Below are positions 12,841 to 24,249 of a DNA stretch of 64,000 bases, in pieces. Numbering within the stretch: position 1 is the stretch's first letter; each line of letters begins with the position of its first letter. Origin of the DNA: Rhinopithecus roxellana (lineage: Eukaryota; Chordata; Mammalia; Primates; Cercopithecidae); assembly GCF_007565055.1 (NCBI RefSeq), contig NC_044552.1, positions 38,782,069-38,846,068 on the forward strand, read 5' to 3'. The notes below the pieces were generated by a model. The model did no database searches. It saw only the letters and a program-made list of their open reading frames with translations, and had not been told where the DNA came from. Position numbers and translations under genes: made by a program.

Positions 12841-12967
12841 ACAATAAGAACACAAGGACACAGGAAGGGGAACATCACACACTGGGGCCTGTCGGGGTGG
12901 GAGGGTTAACATTAGGAGAAATACCTAATGTAGATGACGGGTTGATGGGTGCAGCAAACCACCATGG

Positions 12968-13039
12968 CACATGTATACCTATGTAACAAACCTGCACGTT
13001 CTGCACATGTATACCTATGTAACAAACCTGCACGTTCTG
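12968..13039 (+). repeat. 36-bp tandem duplication in the L1 3'UTR
   Basis: Two identical 36-bp units (12968-13003 and 13004-13039) begin cacatgtatacctatgtaac and are followed by a partial third start. Ordinary L1 has the unit once. Confidence 0.95.
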
Positions 13040-13097
13040 CACATGTATCCCAGAACTTAAAGTATAATAATAAAAAAAAGAAGACCTCTCAAGAAGT

Positions 13098-13162
13098 AAA
13101 AAATAAAAAAATAAAATAAAATAAAATAAAATAAAATAAAATAGAATAAAATAAAATAAAAT
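13098..13162. repeat. (AAAAT)n tract in the L1 tail
   Basis: About ten taaaa pentamers occur with one interrupting g. A non-A segment (gaagacctctcaagaag, 13079-13096) separates this tract from the first A-run of the L1 tail. Confidence 0.9.
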
Positions 13163-13795
13163 GGTACAGCTGCTGTGGAAAACAGTTCGGTGGTTCTTCA
13201 GAAAGTTAAACATAAAATGACCATCTGATTCAGCAATTATATTTCTAGGTGTCTAATCAAAATAACTGAAAGCAGGAACTCAGAAACTGGTACTACACCA
13301 ATATTCATTGCCACATTATTCACAATAGCCAACAGACGAAAATAACCCAATCATCAATTGACAGTCAAATGGCTAAAATAAATGTGGTATATACATACAA
13401 TGGAAGATTATTCAACCATAAAAGGGAACAAAATTCTGATACACATTATAATTAAGCACAAACCTTGAAAATATTATGAGTGAAATAAGCCAGACACAAA
13501 AGACCACATATCATATAATTTCATTCATTATATGATGTATCTAGAAAAGGCAAATTCTTACAGATAGAAAGTCGACAGAGGCTACTAGGGACTGGGGTTG
13601 GGGAGGAAAGAATGGGCTGTTATTGCTTAATGGGTACAGAGTTTTTGTTTGGGATGATAAAATGTTTCTGAAAATGATAGTGGTGGTGGTTGTATAATAC
13701 TGTGAATGTACTGAATGCCACTGAATGTATACTTAAAAATGGTTACACTGGTAAATTTTTTATTATGTATATTTTATAATAAAAAATAAAAGATT
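13161..13795 (+). mobile_element. Old L1M 3' end, right part
   Basis: This continues the L1M interrupted at 6679. It starts ggaaaacagttcggtggttc, passes through acaatagccaac and gtggtatatacatacaatgg, and ends in the typical 3'UTR (cttaaaaatggttacactgg, then an A-rich tail). Together with 6613-6679 it shows a younger L1 nested in an older one. Confidence 0.93.
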
Positions 13796-13839
13796 CATTC
13801 CAGGAAAAAAAGATGGCTGATGGAGAATGGACAGATCAG

Positions 13840-13965
13840 TGACAAAACAAGACAAGTAAAATATTAACTGTCAATACAGGTGGTAGGTATAGAGGTGTTC
13901 ACTGTAAACTTTCATCAACTTCTCTGTATGTTACTAAGTGTCCATAATAAAATATTGGGGGAAAT
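13840..13965 (+). mobile_element. Possible second old L1 3' tail fragment
   Basis: The order ggtggtaggtatagaggtgt, ttcatcaacttctctgtatg, tccataataaaatattgggg resembles the end of L1ME-type 3'UTRs. The match is weak and the name tentative. Confidence 0.4.
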
Positions 13966-14142
13966 TCCATCAAAATGTTACAGTCACTTCTATTTCTTTT
14001 ATATATTTATTATTTATCTTATTAATTTAGAAAGCTCATGAAATGTTACTATTTTCTTCCCTTTTAATCTAAAAAGGAGGATAGCAAGTACAAACCATCT
14101 GGAATGAAGAGTGTCTAGAGTGAAATGAACATCTGGGAGAAC

Positions 14143-14536
14143 TGCTATGGACTGAACTGTATCCTTGCAAAATTCATGTTGAAGCCCTAACCCCCAATGT
14201 GACTATATTTGGAGACAGAGCTCTAAGGAGATAGTTAAATGAGGTCATATGGGTAGGGCTCTGACTTCACAGGATTCGCGGCTTTATAAGATGAGGAAGA
14301 GAGGGAGAGAGGGATCTCTCTCTCCACACACAAGTACCAAGGAAAGGCCATGTGAAAACACAGTGAAAAGGTAGGTGGTCATCTACAGCTAGGAAGAGGG
14401 CCCATACCAGGAACCGAGTCACCCAACAGCTCAATCTTGGACTTTTTGGCCTCTAGAACTGTGGGAAAATAGATTTCTGTTGTTTAAGCCATACAGTCTG
14501 TGGTATTTTGTTACGGTAGCCCTAGCTAACTAAGAC
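14143..14536 (+). mobile_element. MLT1-like solo LTR (ERVL-MaLR)
   Basis: The roughly 394-bp unit runs from tgctatggactgaactgt to gctaactaagaca. It contains attcatgttgaagccctaac, aagaggaagagagggagaga and cctctagaactgtgggaaaa, all in the usual MaLR LTR order. It ends in TG...CA and has no internal retroviral region. It is noncoding. Confidence 0.8.
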
Positions 14537-14631
14537 AAAGTCTGGAGTTAAACATCTATGGATACTTAGTCTGCATGCAAATAATACACAGGGAAAAAGG
14601 ATCTGAAACAGTACATGCAGAATTTGAATGA

Positions 14632-14815
14632 TGGAATGTTAAAGCTGGAAGACGTTCCAGCAACCATACTACTGTCAAACCTCTCGTTTTATACATAGGG
14701 AAACAGAAGCCCACAGAGGTCAAGTGATTTATCTGAGGTCCTTCAGACAGATTAGTGGTAGAGCCCAGGACTGAAGTCTAGGCCTCTTGACTTCTGCTCT
14801 TTTCACCACAGCACA
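14632..14815 (-). repeat. MIR-like SINE
   Basis: agggaaacagaagcccacag, tcaagtgatttatctgaggt and gatta-gtggtagagcccagga match the MIR core read on the minus strand. Ends are blurred by age. Confidence 0.65.
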
Positions 14816-15752
14816 TGGCTTCATCAAATCAAAACCCTGAGCCAAGTGTTAGCAGCCAAAAGTATTACTTTCCTTCTACTAAAATCTCTTTCAAAAATTC
14901 AGCTGAATTTTTCTGATTTTGTACTTTTCTCTCTCTTTTTTTTTAAACCCACAAACCAACTATCCAAACAGGATAAAAACTAAAGAAGTCTTTTGAACAA
15001 ATACAAAATGTATGTAGGAATACAAAAATACAAAAGAATATATACAAACACACACACAATTTAAATTTGGACAAATGTTGACTCAATTATTCATTTATAG
15101 CAGAGGCTTGTGTGCCTAAAGATTGCATATGTACACAGAGAAAGCATCTCACTTCCTTCCAGTTGCCTATTTATAATATATAAAGGCATTCTGGAAAAAT
15201 AATAAAAATGTATTTGTTTTTCAAATTATTTATAGTCTAATTTAGCAAAGTATTACATATTTATTATATTTAAAATACGTATTTTGATAAAATGCCCTTA
15301 TAGGCCAGGAAAACCATGTTAATAAGCATGAGTGTTTCACAGGGCAATAATATATTTTATAACACTTTAAAATAATATAAAATATAAAAATTGAACAATC
15401 TAATAATTGAGCATCATTTTGTTTAAAAGAGTTCTTATAGAACTTTTAATTTCACTTTTCCACTAGGTAAACTTAAGAGTATATGAAGAGGAATACTTTT
15501 AATGATGTTGATACAATGGGAATGTGCCAATGGTATCCAGAAATGGTAATAACCCATTATTACCATTCAATACTTAAATGTTTTAATGTTTATTTTTTTC
15601 CTCAATTTAGATTCATTATACACAGACAATGAATTGAGCCATATGAAAGTCCATTCCATAATTTTTTCATATTAAAGTCAGAAGTATCAGAAGTGGTCTT
15701 AATCTCTAACTATATGGTATAATAATAATGTGATTTATTTGCCATCACTTAG
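14816..15752. other. AT-rich intronic sequence
   Basis: No gene or named repeat was recognised. A small cacacacaca run lies near 15048. Confidence 0.45.
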
Positions 15753-15885
15753 TTTTTTTTTTTTTTTTTTTTAAGAGACACAGTTTCACTCTGTTGCCCA
15801 GGCTGGTCTCGAACTTCTAGGCTCAAGGGATCTTCCTGTTTCAGCTTCTCGCTGGGATTACAGGCACACGTTACCATACCTGGCT
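15753..15885 (-). repeat. Alu monomer (FLAM/FRAM-like)
   Basis: A single Alu arm is read on the minus strand, from a 20-nt T run through actctgttgcccaggctgg to ccatacctggct. There is no second arm, so it is a free monomer or a truncated Alu. Confidence 0.85.
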
Positions 15886-16689
15886 CAACCATTTAGTCTT
15901 TTCAAAAGGACGTGCTGAAAGCTCTGAAGATAATTATTAAAACTGATTTTAAAAATATTTTGACCAAAGGCAGCACTGTTTGGAACTGTAGATATATTCA
16001 AGGACATTTTGTTTTGAGAGACAGTCTCTGAGAAATAATGCTCTGGTTAAATGTGAAAACAAAACAAGCAGTAACAAAACTAGTGAAATTACTTTCTCGT
16101 ATCACCTGTCTTTTTAACACGGCTAAAACAATGTTTGTATTGTCTGGGGCTGTGGTTCAGCCTGATGGAATAACTGCAGTGAAGGGAATGGGATTTTACT
16201 TTTTATGCACTTACCAAGGGCAGAACCACAATTAGTGGAAAAGATTGGAGAATTGGAGAACAAAGAGCCAATTTCAAAAGCAAACAATTATTTTACTGCT
16301 TTAATAGGCTGTATAATGTACAATGAAATTCATTCTCTTTATCCAAATAAGTGAGAAATGTGTAGACATAACTAAAGTAGGGTAAAAAAAAGTGAAGTGG
16401 TAACAAATAGTGCTTGGGGAAAAAAGCAGAATTCTCTTCTACCTTCCTAGGTAGTGATGCCCTGTAAGACTTCTTAATTCTGAAGGAGGGACTGTATATG
16501 TCCCATGGGCATTCAGAGGCCTGGGGACAAGCAACATTCCAACTTCTCATTCCATGCTTTTTTCTGTAACATAACCTATAAAAAAAGCTGGGAGAGTGTG
16601 ATTGGGGTCCAGCTGTGTAGATGCTGTGCTAGTCAATTAGTATTTCAAAACCAAGTAACAAGGTTTGAAAGAAATATGTGCAAATAATG
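15886..16689. other. Intronic sequence, nothing recognised
   Basis: Open frames at 16038-16235, 16293-16550 and 16505-16687 have no recognised homology and are taken as chance. Confidence 0.45.
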
Positions 16690-16810
16690 TGGTTTGATGG
16701 AATTCATAAGCCTTGAATTCAAGTTCCAGCTGTAAAAGCTGTATGTAACCTCAGAAAACTTAAGTAACTGTCATGAATTTCAGCTTCCTCATCTGTAAAA
16801 TCATCATCAT
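16690..16810 (+). repeat. MIR SINE fragment
   Basis: tgaattcaagttccagctgt, cttaagtaactgtcatgaat and cttcctcatctgtaaaat follow the MIR consensus order on the plus strand. Confidence 0.75.
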
Positions 16811-16814
16811 CATT

Positions 16815-17070
16815 GTTAGCACTTAGGGTAGTAAATACATCCCAAGTAATGTTCTAAGGACTTCACATATTTTAATTATTTAATTCTTAATATCCCCAAG
16901 AGAAGGCACATTTTCTACATGAAGACACTGAGTTACAGAGAGGTTGGGTAACTTGCTTAAAGACAGTAACACTTATTCCACAGAGTTTTTGTGAGGTGAA
17001 ACACAAAATCAATAATCTAGTTAGTGATGGAACAGATTCTGAGATCATCCCGTCTAGGCTCTAACAGTAA
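16815..17070 (-). repeat. MIR SINE, inverted relative to its neighbour
   Basis: atgttctaaggacttcacat, ttaattatttaattcttaat, gagttacagagaggttgggt and aacttgcttaaagaca fit a minus-strand MIR. The element directly abuts a plus-strand one. Confidence 0.75.
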
Positions 17071-18673
17071 CTAAGAGGCATCTAAGGTTCACAAAAAAAT
17101 TGGTTAGCTGCAGACATCAAACCAGATCTTCTGGTTCTTATTCCTGTGCTTTTTAAACACATCTCCTTCCTATTTTGCTTTTCTGTAAGTAATTTTCATA
17201 TATTTCACTTACATGTATAAAATTCCTCTAGGGTAGAAAAGTGGGAGAGTTGTAATTTCTATTAAAAAAAAAAAAAAACAGATGAGAAAATGCAGGATAC
17301 CCTGAAGTCAGCATGTAGCACAGCTAGACAGAGGGTCAAGGTCAACTGAATGATAGTGACAATGATGACACAATGAAGACGGCTGTAATACTATCTCATT
17401 TATCAGATCCAGATTCTCTTTAGGGCACTGTGCCAAAGCTCCTTATGCAAATTATCTCATTTAATGCTAAATCTATTTCTGAGTATATGACTTAAAATGC
17501 TGTTAGTTTTAAAATCACAGAATGGCTAAGCCTGAGGTATACAAAATGCAGACTTTCTGGAGTCAGGATTGCAAATCCCAGTTGTGTCGATTCAGCCCAA
17601 GGTCCTACTACAGAGAATAAACTGAAGGCCAAGCAGATTAGTTAGTGTGAGCTTTGGGCTAGACGTTGAGAATGAAGACCTTTTCTCTACAGTGAGGATA
17701 CACACGTGATGCTTTTTGAAAAAGCTGGGGTTAACCTCAACTCTTTCGACAGAATATCATGTTTATTTGCCAAAATGGATTTTTAAAAATAATGGTTGAA
17801 TTGCCCTACAGTCCATTAGTCATCCTATAGAAATCTAATGTTAGAAAAATATTCACTTATAGTGGGAAAAACTCTCTGAACTATGTTCAGTCGTTCTTGG
17901 CTGTGGTCTTTTGTTCAACAGAAATTTCCTCTTTTGAAATGACCAGTTACTTCGTGTAATATAGCTTAATCTTCAGCATGTGTGCTTATGGAGAAGAGAT
18001 TAAAGTTCCTGACTTTGCATCATGTTTTTACTGATAATGTGATGTACTGGAACATCATTTAAAGCAAAATCATAACGCCCTATGCAAAGGCCATGCTTCA
18101 ATTTTTAGCTCCCTGTACAATATTCTCCACATCCTAGGAACTCCAGTTTCCAATCCCACTGTTAGTCAGAAATTAATTACTGGACATCTACTTGTATTAT
18201 GCAGTATGCTGGTTCCTGGGGATATAAAAGTGAGCAAAGGTGACCCAGACCCTGCTCCTGGAGGGAGCCCAAGTTCAGCTTATTTCTCATATCCCCCAGT
18301 TAAGGGAATCTTTGCTATGCTCTTCTTTCTCTGGCTCCCCCAAACTCCTTCTACACTGAGCCCTAGGCCTCATCTACTATCGTCCTGTCAACAAAGGTTG
18401 ACATTTAATTTTTTCAGTCACCAAATCATACTGTATTTTCTTGTTATACAATTATATAAGACATTAGAGAAAATGCCAAGATCTCAGAACCATTCCATCC
18501 AAAAAAACTTATAACCATTTGACACATGCACAAATTACTATTACATAACATAACTGCTTATCCAATTTTAAGAAATAAGTGACTAAGAATTTGCATCTTA
18601 GGATCCTTTGAGGCCTTTTGTTAATTTGAAGTAGAAATGATCTCTTATCCTAAAGACTACATCCTTCTTGAGG
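17071..18673. other. Intronic sequence with a few weak ancient repeats
   Basis: 17380-17470 (aggg-cactgtgccaaagctcc, tctcatttaatgcta) is probably another minus-strand MIR scrap. 18190-18260 (ctggttcctggggatataaa) looks like a mammalian-wide repeat I cannot name. Nothing coding was recognised; the frame at 18206-18514 is not supported. Confidence 0.4.
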
Positions 18674-19056
18674 TGTGGTGGTAGCCAGCTTCCAGATGGT
18701 CCGTGATACTTCTTGCCTCCGGGTATTCATGCCCTTATGTAGTTCCTTCCCATACTGAATGTAACAATGGTGAAAGGAACAGTACGTGACCTTCAGGGTT
18801 AGGTTGCAGAAGGCACTGTGGTTCACACCTTGGTCTCCTGAATTGCTTGCTCTGGAGTAAGCCAGCTGCCATCCAATGAGAACGTTTCAGCCCTCCCATG
18901 GAAAACTGAGGCCTCCAGCCAACTGCCAGCATTACTCTATCAGCTACATAACAAATCAGTGAACAGCTGGCTGACATCTGACTGCAACCTCACAGGAAAT
19001 TCCAAGCCAGAACTGCCCAGTCAAACTACTTCCAAATTCCTGCCCACAGAAATCAG
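18674..19056 (+). mobile_element. Probable MaLR (MLT1-type) LTR remnant
   Basis: Phrases such as tggtagccagcttccagatg, ggttaggttgcagaaggcac, gtaagccagctgccatcc, ggcctccagccaactgccag and cagaactgcccagtcaaact occur in the order of an old MaLR LTR. The usual 3' polyadenylation part is missing. Assigned from memory and diverged. Confidence 0.5.
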
Positions 19057-19119
19057 CATGTAAGTGGTTACTGTCTTAAAAGTAAATTCTAGGGTTATTG
19101 CTATAATATATAAAATAGA

Positions 19120-19551
19120 AACCAGGCCTCCCAGCCAGCCCCCTACACCTGAGGTACCTGCACTCTTGCACTGCCACAGGGCCTGGCCGCCTGGTGTGCC
19201 TGTGCACACTCGGACAGCACAGCATGACATCTGGGCACTGCATGACAGGAGCAGCTGGCTCACGCCTTTCACGCGCAGTGGCAGTCACTGCTTCAACAGG
19301 GTCTTTTCCTGTGCTGCCTGCATGAGCTGCTGCATGACTACCCCGACTTGGCCAAGGTGGTGGGCTGCCAGTAGTCATTTACATCAGAGACAACTGACAG
19401 TTTTTGTATCAACAGAAATCTGATGTTGCCCCCACAGTTCTACGAAATAAGAAGACTTGAAAACTCTGCCCCCTCCCTGATTTGCAAAAATTTTGTTTGG
19501 ATCATGCATTATAAAGGGTGGAAAGATGGCTGGGATCACCTTATTAACTGC
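19120..19551 (+). pseudogene. Unidentified GC-rich, coding-looking stretch
   Basis: This block is richer in GC and CpG than its surroundings. One frame reads QEQLAHAFHAQWQSLLQQGL onward for 42 codons (19246-19371), meets a stop, then stays open for 59 more codons to 19551. The residues look like protein (HELLHDYPDLAKVVGCQ, FYEIRRLENSAPS), with two in-frame stops upstream (19225, 19243). No poly-A tail or splice sites were found. I do not recognise the family. It could be a decayed processed pseudogene, a piece of an old repeat, or chance. Confidence 0.3.
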
Positions 19552-19890
19552 TGATGGGATGCCCAGCTTTTACCAGGGTATGAGCTGGCTTTTCTTACCT
19601 AGAAGATTCACACTTTTTAGAAAATCTTTTGTCTACTGAAAAAAAGACTGACAGAATCAAGAAGGCAAGAAATGTCACTGAGTAGTGATGTACAATTGCC
19701 ATCTTTACAATATCCCTGTGACTATTCAAAGTAGAAACACATTTGTCTTAAGAACTACATAGTAAGAGCGAGCCACTTGTAGGGTGCCGCCTGGTTGTAA
19801 GCCCGTCTATTTGTAGTCCTGATGAATAATGAGGGTTGACTAAACCTGCTTGAAACTTAAGGAAATTTGTGCCTATAAAAGTTATAATGT

Positions 19891-20238
19891 GGCCAGGTGT
19901 GGTGGCTCACACCTGTAAACCCAACTCTTTGGGAGGCTGAGGTGGGCAGATCACGAGGTCAGGAGTTCGAGACCAGCCTGGCCAACATGGTGAAACCCCG
20001 TCTCTAATAAAAATACAAAAAATTAGCCAGGCATGGTGTCAGGCGCCTGTAATCCCAGTTACTTGGGAGGCTGAGGCAGGAGAATCGTTTGAACCCGGGA
20101 GGCAGAGGTTGCAGTGAGTCGAGACCGTGCCACTGCACTCCAACCTGGGCAACAGAGTGGGATTCCGTCTCAAAACAAAACAAAAAACAAACAAACAAAA
20201 AAAACGAAAAAACAAAACAAAAAAACAAAAGAAACAAA
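19891..20238 (+). repeat. AluS-like element (Sc type)
   Basis: A full dimer with gcagatcacgaggtcaggag and agaccagcctggcc. It has a long A-rich tail interrupted by c and g (20170-20238). The tail creates lysine/asparagine-rich spurious frames. Confidence 0.95.
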
Positions 20239-20860
20239 AAATTTCACAAGGGTTCCCACTCTGCATTGTTTTATTATCTCAAAGTTTAAATAAGATGTTC
20301 TGCCATTGGTCATTGTTATTCTTACTCTCAAATGTAGTAGTACTTTTCCTGATGTACTTTGGAGGTTGATTCTTGAATTTCATAGACTTTCTGCTGGAAT
20401 TTAAGGGTGTCTGATTAGATGATGGAATGTAGATGGAGACAACCTTCAAGTGATAATGTCATTGTTTTCTTGCTGTGTCATTACCTTGATGATTAAGATA
20501 CAATTCTTTTTAAAACCAAATGGCACTAGTTATGTTTCTCAAATTAGAAAGCTATTTCAGTTATTTAAAAAAAATATAAAGCCATAACAAAAACCATTAT
20601 GTTTTTTGGTCCAGCGTTAGTTAATGAATGCAAAGAGATTAGATAGTAGTATTTAATGATGTTTATTTTCACTATATTTAATATGAGTATTTTTTTCACC
20701 TCCTTTACAGAGGAATAATGTTTATTGTTTAAAGGTGGGAAATGATGGTTAAGCCACCACATCTATTTCACAATATTTGACTGTATTATGCATTGTACAA
20801 TGGATTTCATTTTTCATGTAATATGTCAGTTTTCTTACATATAAAATAAAAGCAGTGGTA
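20239..20860. other. AT-rich intronic sequence
   Basis: Nothing recognised. Confidence 0.5.
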
Positions 20861-21128
20861 GGGCGGTGGCTCATGCCTGTAATCCCAGCGCTTTGGGAGG
20901 TCGAGGTGGGCGGATCACGAGGTCAGGAGTTCGAGACCAGCCTGGCCAGCATGGTGAAACCCCGTCTCTAATAAAAATACAAAAAATTAGCCAGGCATGG
21001 TGGTAGCCACCTATAATCCCAGTTACTTGGGAGGCTGAGGCAGGAGAATCGCTTACTTGGGAGGCTGAGCCAGGCATGGTGGTAGCCACCTATAATCCCA
21101 GTTACTTGGGAGGCTGAGGCAGGAGAAT
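20861..21128 (+). repeat. Alu with internal duplication, right arm truncated
   Basis: The left arm is normal (gcggatcacgaggtcaggag). In the right arm a 60-bp block (20990-21049) recurs identically at 21069-21128. The elements join through a third partial copy of ttacttgggaggctgag. The rest of the right arm and A-tail are absent; AT-rich sequence follows. Confidence 0.93.
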
Positions 21129-21239
21129 ATATAGAATATACTAGCATATATATGTATAAACATATAGCTATAAAAATATATCTTTAATTATCCCCTTAAT
21201 ATAAATAACACTATATATCTTTCTGCTGCTCTATTCCTA

Positions 21240-21540
21240 AGAGGTGTGTTTGTGTGTGGTTACTAACATATTTTGGGAATTCTTTTCTATATCATATGTT
21301 GGGTGTATTTCTGATCTTTCTAGGCTGCTCAATTAATCTATGTATTAACATCAAACTGAATTACTGTAGCTTTGTAATGTTTTGATATTGGGCCTAGTTA
21401 ATTAATAACCCCCTCCCTAATTCTACTTTTCGAGAAATTTCCTGGCTCTTCTTGTATGTTTCATTTTCTATGTGAAATTCTGGATCACCTATTTAGTCCC
21501 TTCGCCAACCTATGATTTTGATTTTTAAAAACTGGGATCA
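21240..21540 (-). mobile_element. L1M ORF2 fragment
   Basis: attactgtagctttgtaatg, ttgatattgggcctagttaa and gctcttcttgtatgtttcat follow the minus-strand L1 RT-region order in a diverged form. Confidence 0.55.
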
Positions 21541-24170
21541 GAAGTGCTGCATCCTTAAGCTCACACTTACCCTATAAAATACTCAGATTAAGTCTTAACC
21601 ATGTGGCACACTAATATATAAAAATTATCTTGAATTTTATAGCTATCTAGAATTTTCCTATGTACGAAGACTGTTCACTTTTATTATCTCCTTTAACCTT
21701 TTAAACCACTATGGCACCATGCAGGGGCCTATCTTTTGACTCTCACATTATAGACAGAGAGAGGCACATGGACTTGTCCTCAAGGCCTGTAGGTAAGGGT
21801 TCTGACACCTGGTCCAGGCCCAGGACTCTTCCCATTATACCAAAGGCTGAGGGCACTAAAAGTTTTCAGGACACATTTTCAAAATAGAGAATGCTACCAT
21901 TTTAGAAATGTTAGCAGGCTGTCGAATTTTCAAACTTTAAATGAACTTTAAAACACAGTAATACTGGCACATATCTTTGCACGATTTTTTTCTTTGCTAC
22001 AATGCTGAGAATTCTCTTTTTCCCAAGGAAAGTAGAATCACAGCACGCCTGTGTTTATCGGCTTTTATTTGGCATAATTACAACAAAAAAAGATGAATTC
22101 TCTTCTACTCAGGAAACATGTGAAGCCCCATCTTCAACTTGCAGCTGTCTAGCTTTTTTATTTAGTCATATAGCACAAAATATTTTATGTTGGGAATTTC
22201 TTAACAGAATGAGAGAAGGGCTCTTTACTAAGAATGTAGACAACTACAGTCTGCATGGGAACCTGATGTATTTCATGGCTGCATGTGAATTTGTTATCCA
22301 AGAAGAGAACATAACTTCCAAATTTGAAAACAAGACGTCTAGACTCTTTTCTTAATTGATGACTACACATAAAAATGTATCATAAAAATGTGTCTGAAAC
22401 TGTACAGAAGCATACCACTAACAAAAGCACTTTTATCGGAAAAATTAGGTTGTGTGTATGAGAACACACATTCATCTACCAAACAGATGCATCTTAATGT
22501 CCATATTATTCTGCTACTTGGGGTTCTTCAAATCTTGTCTTCCAAGTGGTTATTTTTGGTATCTAAAATTTTTTAGACAAAAGCTTCCTAAATGGATAGC
22601 AATGATTTGGTGCCACCCCTACCATATAGTTTCATGTGTAACTTGTGATTTTCATATCAAATGTTTATCAACTATCAACTTGAGTCCTCATTATTTTCCA
22701 TTTAACAGCTCATAAAATAGCCACGAGTAAAATCTGCCTTCATCAAGTACCATTACAAAGAATAATATTCTATTATAATAATATTCTATCCAGAGCCTAA
22801 TAGTTGGGCATTGCTCCTTTGAATACTTTTTTAAAAAATTGCTGTCAAGAACAATTAGGTAGACAGAATGAATTTCTGTGATAAAAGTAACCATGAAGAT
22901 TATATGTTTTATACATATCACCTAGTTACCTAAAAGCCACTTTTGCAAAATGATTAAAGAGTTTTATCAGTGAAGTTAAAAGATAATCCTCAGGAGCTTA
23001 AAATTGACAGGAAAGTTCTTTCTTGTTGGTTATGTGGAGCTTTGCTCCTCAGTGCTGAATGAGGTGCAGAGTGCAAAGGTCAATCAATTAAACAGGCATT
23101 TATTAGCTCCAATTATAGTTCCAGCATGGTGCCAAGAGCTCAGCTTCATAGTTTTCCCAGTATGGTTAGGACTATTCAATATGTTTAGTACATAACTACC
23201 CACTGAGCATATTACTTTAAAACAGATACTACTCATGAGGTAGCTTGGACATTATTTTGCCTTGGATTCCTGAGGAATCAAGGATCAATCCTGGGTAGTA
23301 ATAATCAAACAATCTTATAATTTCTTTTGGCTGCCCTGCAGTTATCCATATACTAATTAATCACAGGTAATGAAGTGTACATTTATATAAGGCACACCAA
23401 GTTTGAGAGGTCTAAAACTGATTAGGGAGATTAAAATTGGACTCTATTAGGTGACTGTTGTCTCTTCAGACCATCATTCTGTATACTTGTCCATCCATTC
23501 ATCCATCTTTTATATTGAGCTGCAAATAAACAAAAAGTATTATCCCTTGCTGAGAGAGGAACCAAGACGATTAAGATGCAGTCCCTTGGTCTACCTGAGG
23601 ATACAGGTCCTCACCAGGTGTGGATCAGATCAGGAAATATGATGTATCTTGGAGCAAGTGGGTCAAAGCTTAGGACTAGATCCAAAAGGAGAAAACAGTT
23701 CAAACAAAGTCAAGGAAATAAGAAAGGGATGGCATCTGGACTCTTACTACCATGCCCTGTATCACCAGGAATTCCCTGGGCCCATATCTATCTAAATCTG
23801 AACATCCAATTCTTTCTCTTTACCTTACCTCTAAAGAAAGTATGAGTGCTAAGAAGCTGTCTCAGGATAAAAGTAAAGACAGTGGCAAAATTCTCCCAAC
23901 CGAGTGCATGAGAAATACTGCTACCAAAATTTGGAAGGGCCTCAGAGAGTTTGTTCATATAACATTACACATTTTTCTTTCCACTGGGGAGAAAGAAACA
24001 CTTTCGACTTAGATTTGAAGAAAAGTATGTAACTCTCAGATGCTGAAATAACCTGGCAACCAAGATTTCACAATTAAATTCTTAGGAAATCTCTGGAAAC
24101 TGTATACATTCTCATCTAACTTGAATAATTTACAGTTCTGTTGAAATAGACTAAGAGAATAAACCAAAGA
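21541..24170. other. Intronic sequence, mostly unique
   Basis: No gene was recognised. 23080-23150 (aggcatttattagctcc, ggtgccaagagctcag) is probably an L2 or MIR scrap. The open frames at 22002-22355, 22452-22715 and 23576-24012 show no recognised homology. Confidence 0.45.
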
Positions 24171-24240
24171 TCATACTAGTTACCATAACTAGTTACCATA
24201 CTAGTTACCATAAATACCATAAACTAGTTACCATAAACCA
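24171..24240 (+). repeat. Short tandem array of actagttaccata
   Basis: Four to five imperfect copies of actagttaccata, with a partial aataccataa unit, lie immediately left of an LTR. Confidence 0.9.
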
Positions 24241-24249
24241 AAAATAAAG

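Larger units (their letters stand above)
6680..13075 (+). mobile_element. Full-length, inactive primate L1 (older L1PA type)
   Basis: A 6.4-kb L1 is present with 5'UTR, ORF1, a 63-bp spacer, ORF2, 3'UTR and A-tail. The 5' end keeps the YY1-type core caagatggctga (6689-6700). The long divergent 5'UTR suggests an older L1PA subfamily rather than L1HS (inference). ORF1 and ORF2 are broken many times. Similar sequence (aaaatggtacatctgct on the left, aaaatggtacagctgct on the right near 13158) marks the target-site duplication inside an older L1M. The element runs antisense to SUPT3H. Confidence 0.95.

Noticed and set aside
20089..20369. Lys/Asn-rich frames
   Set aside because: They are translations of an Alu right arm and its A-rich tail.
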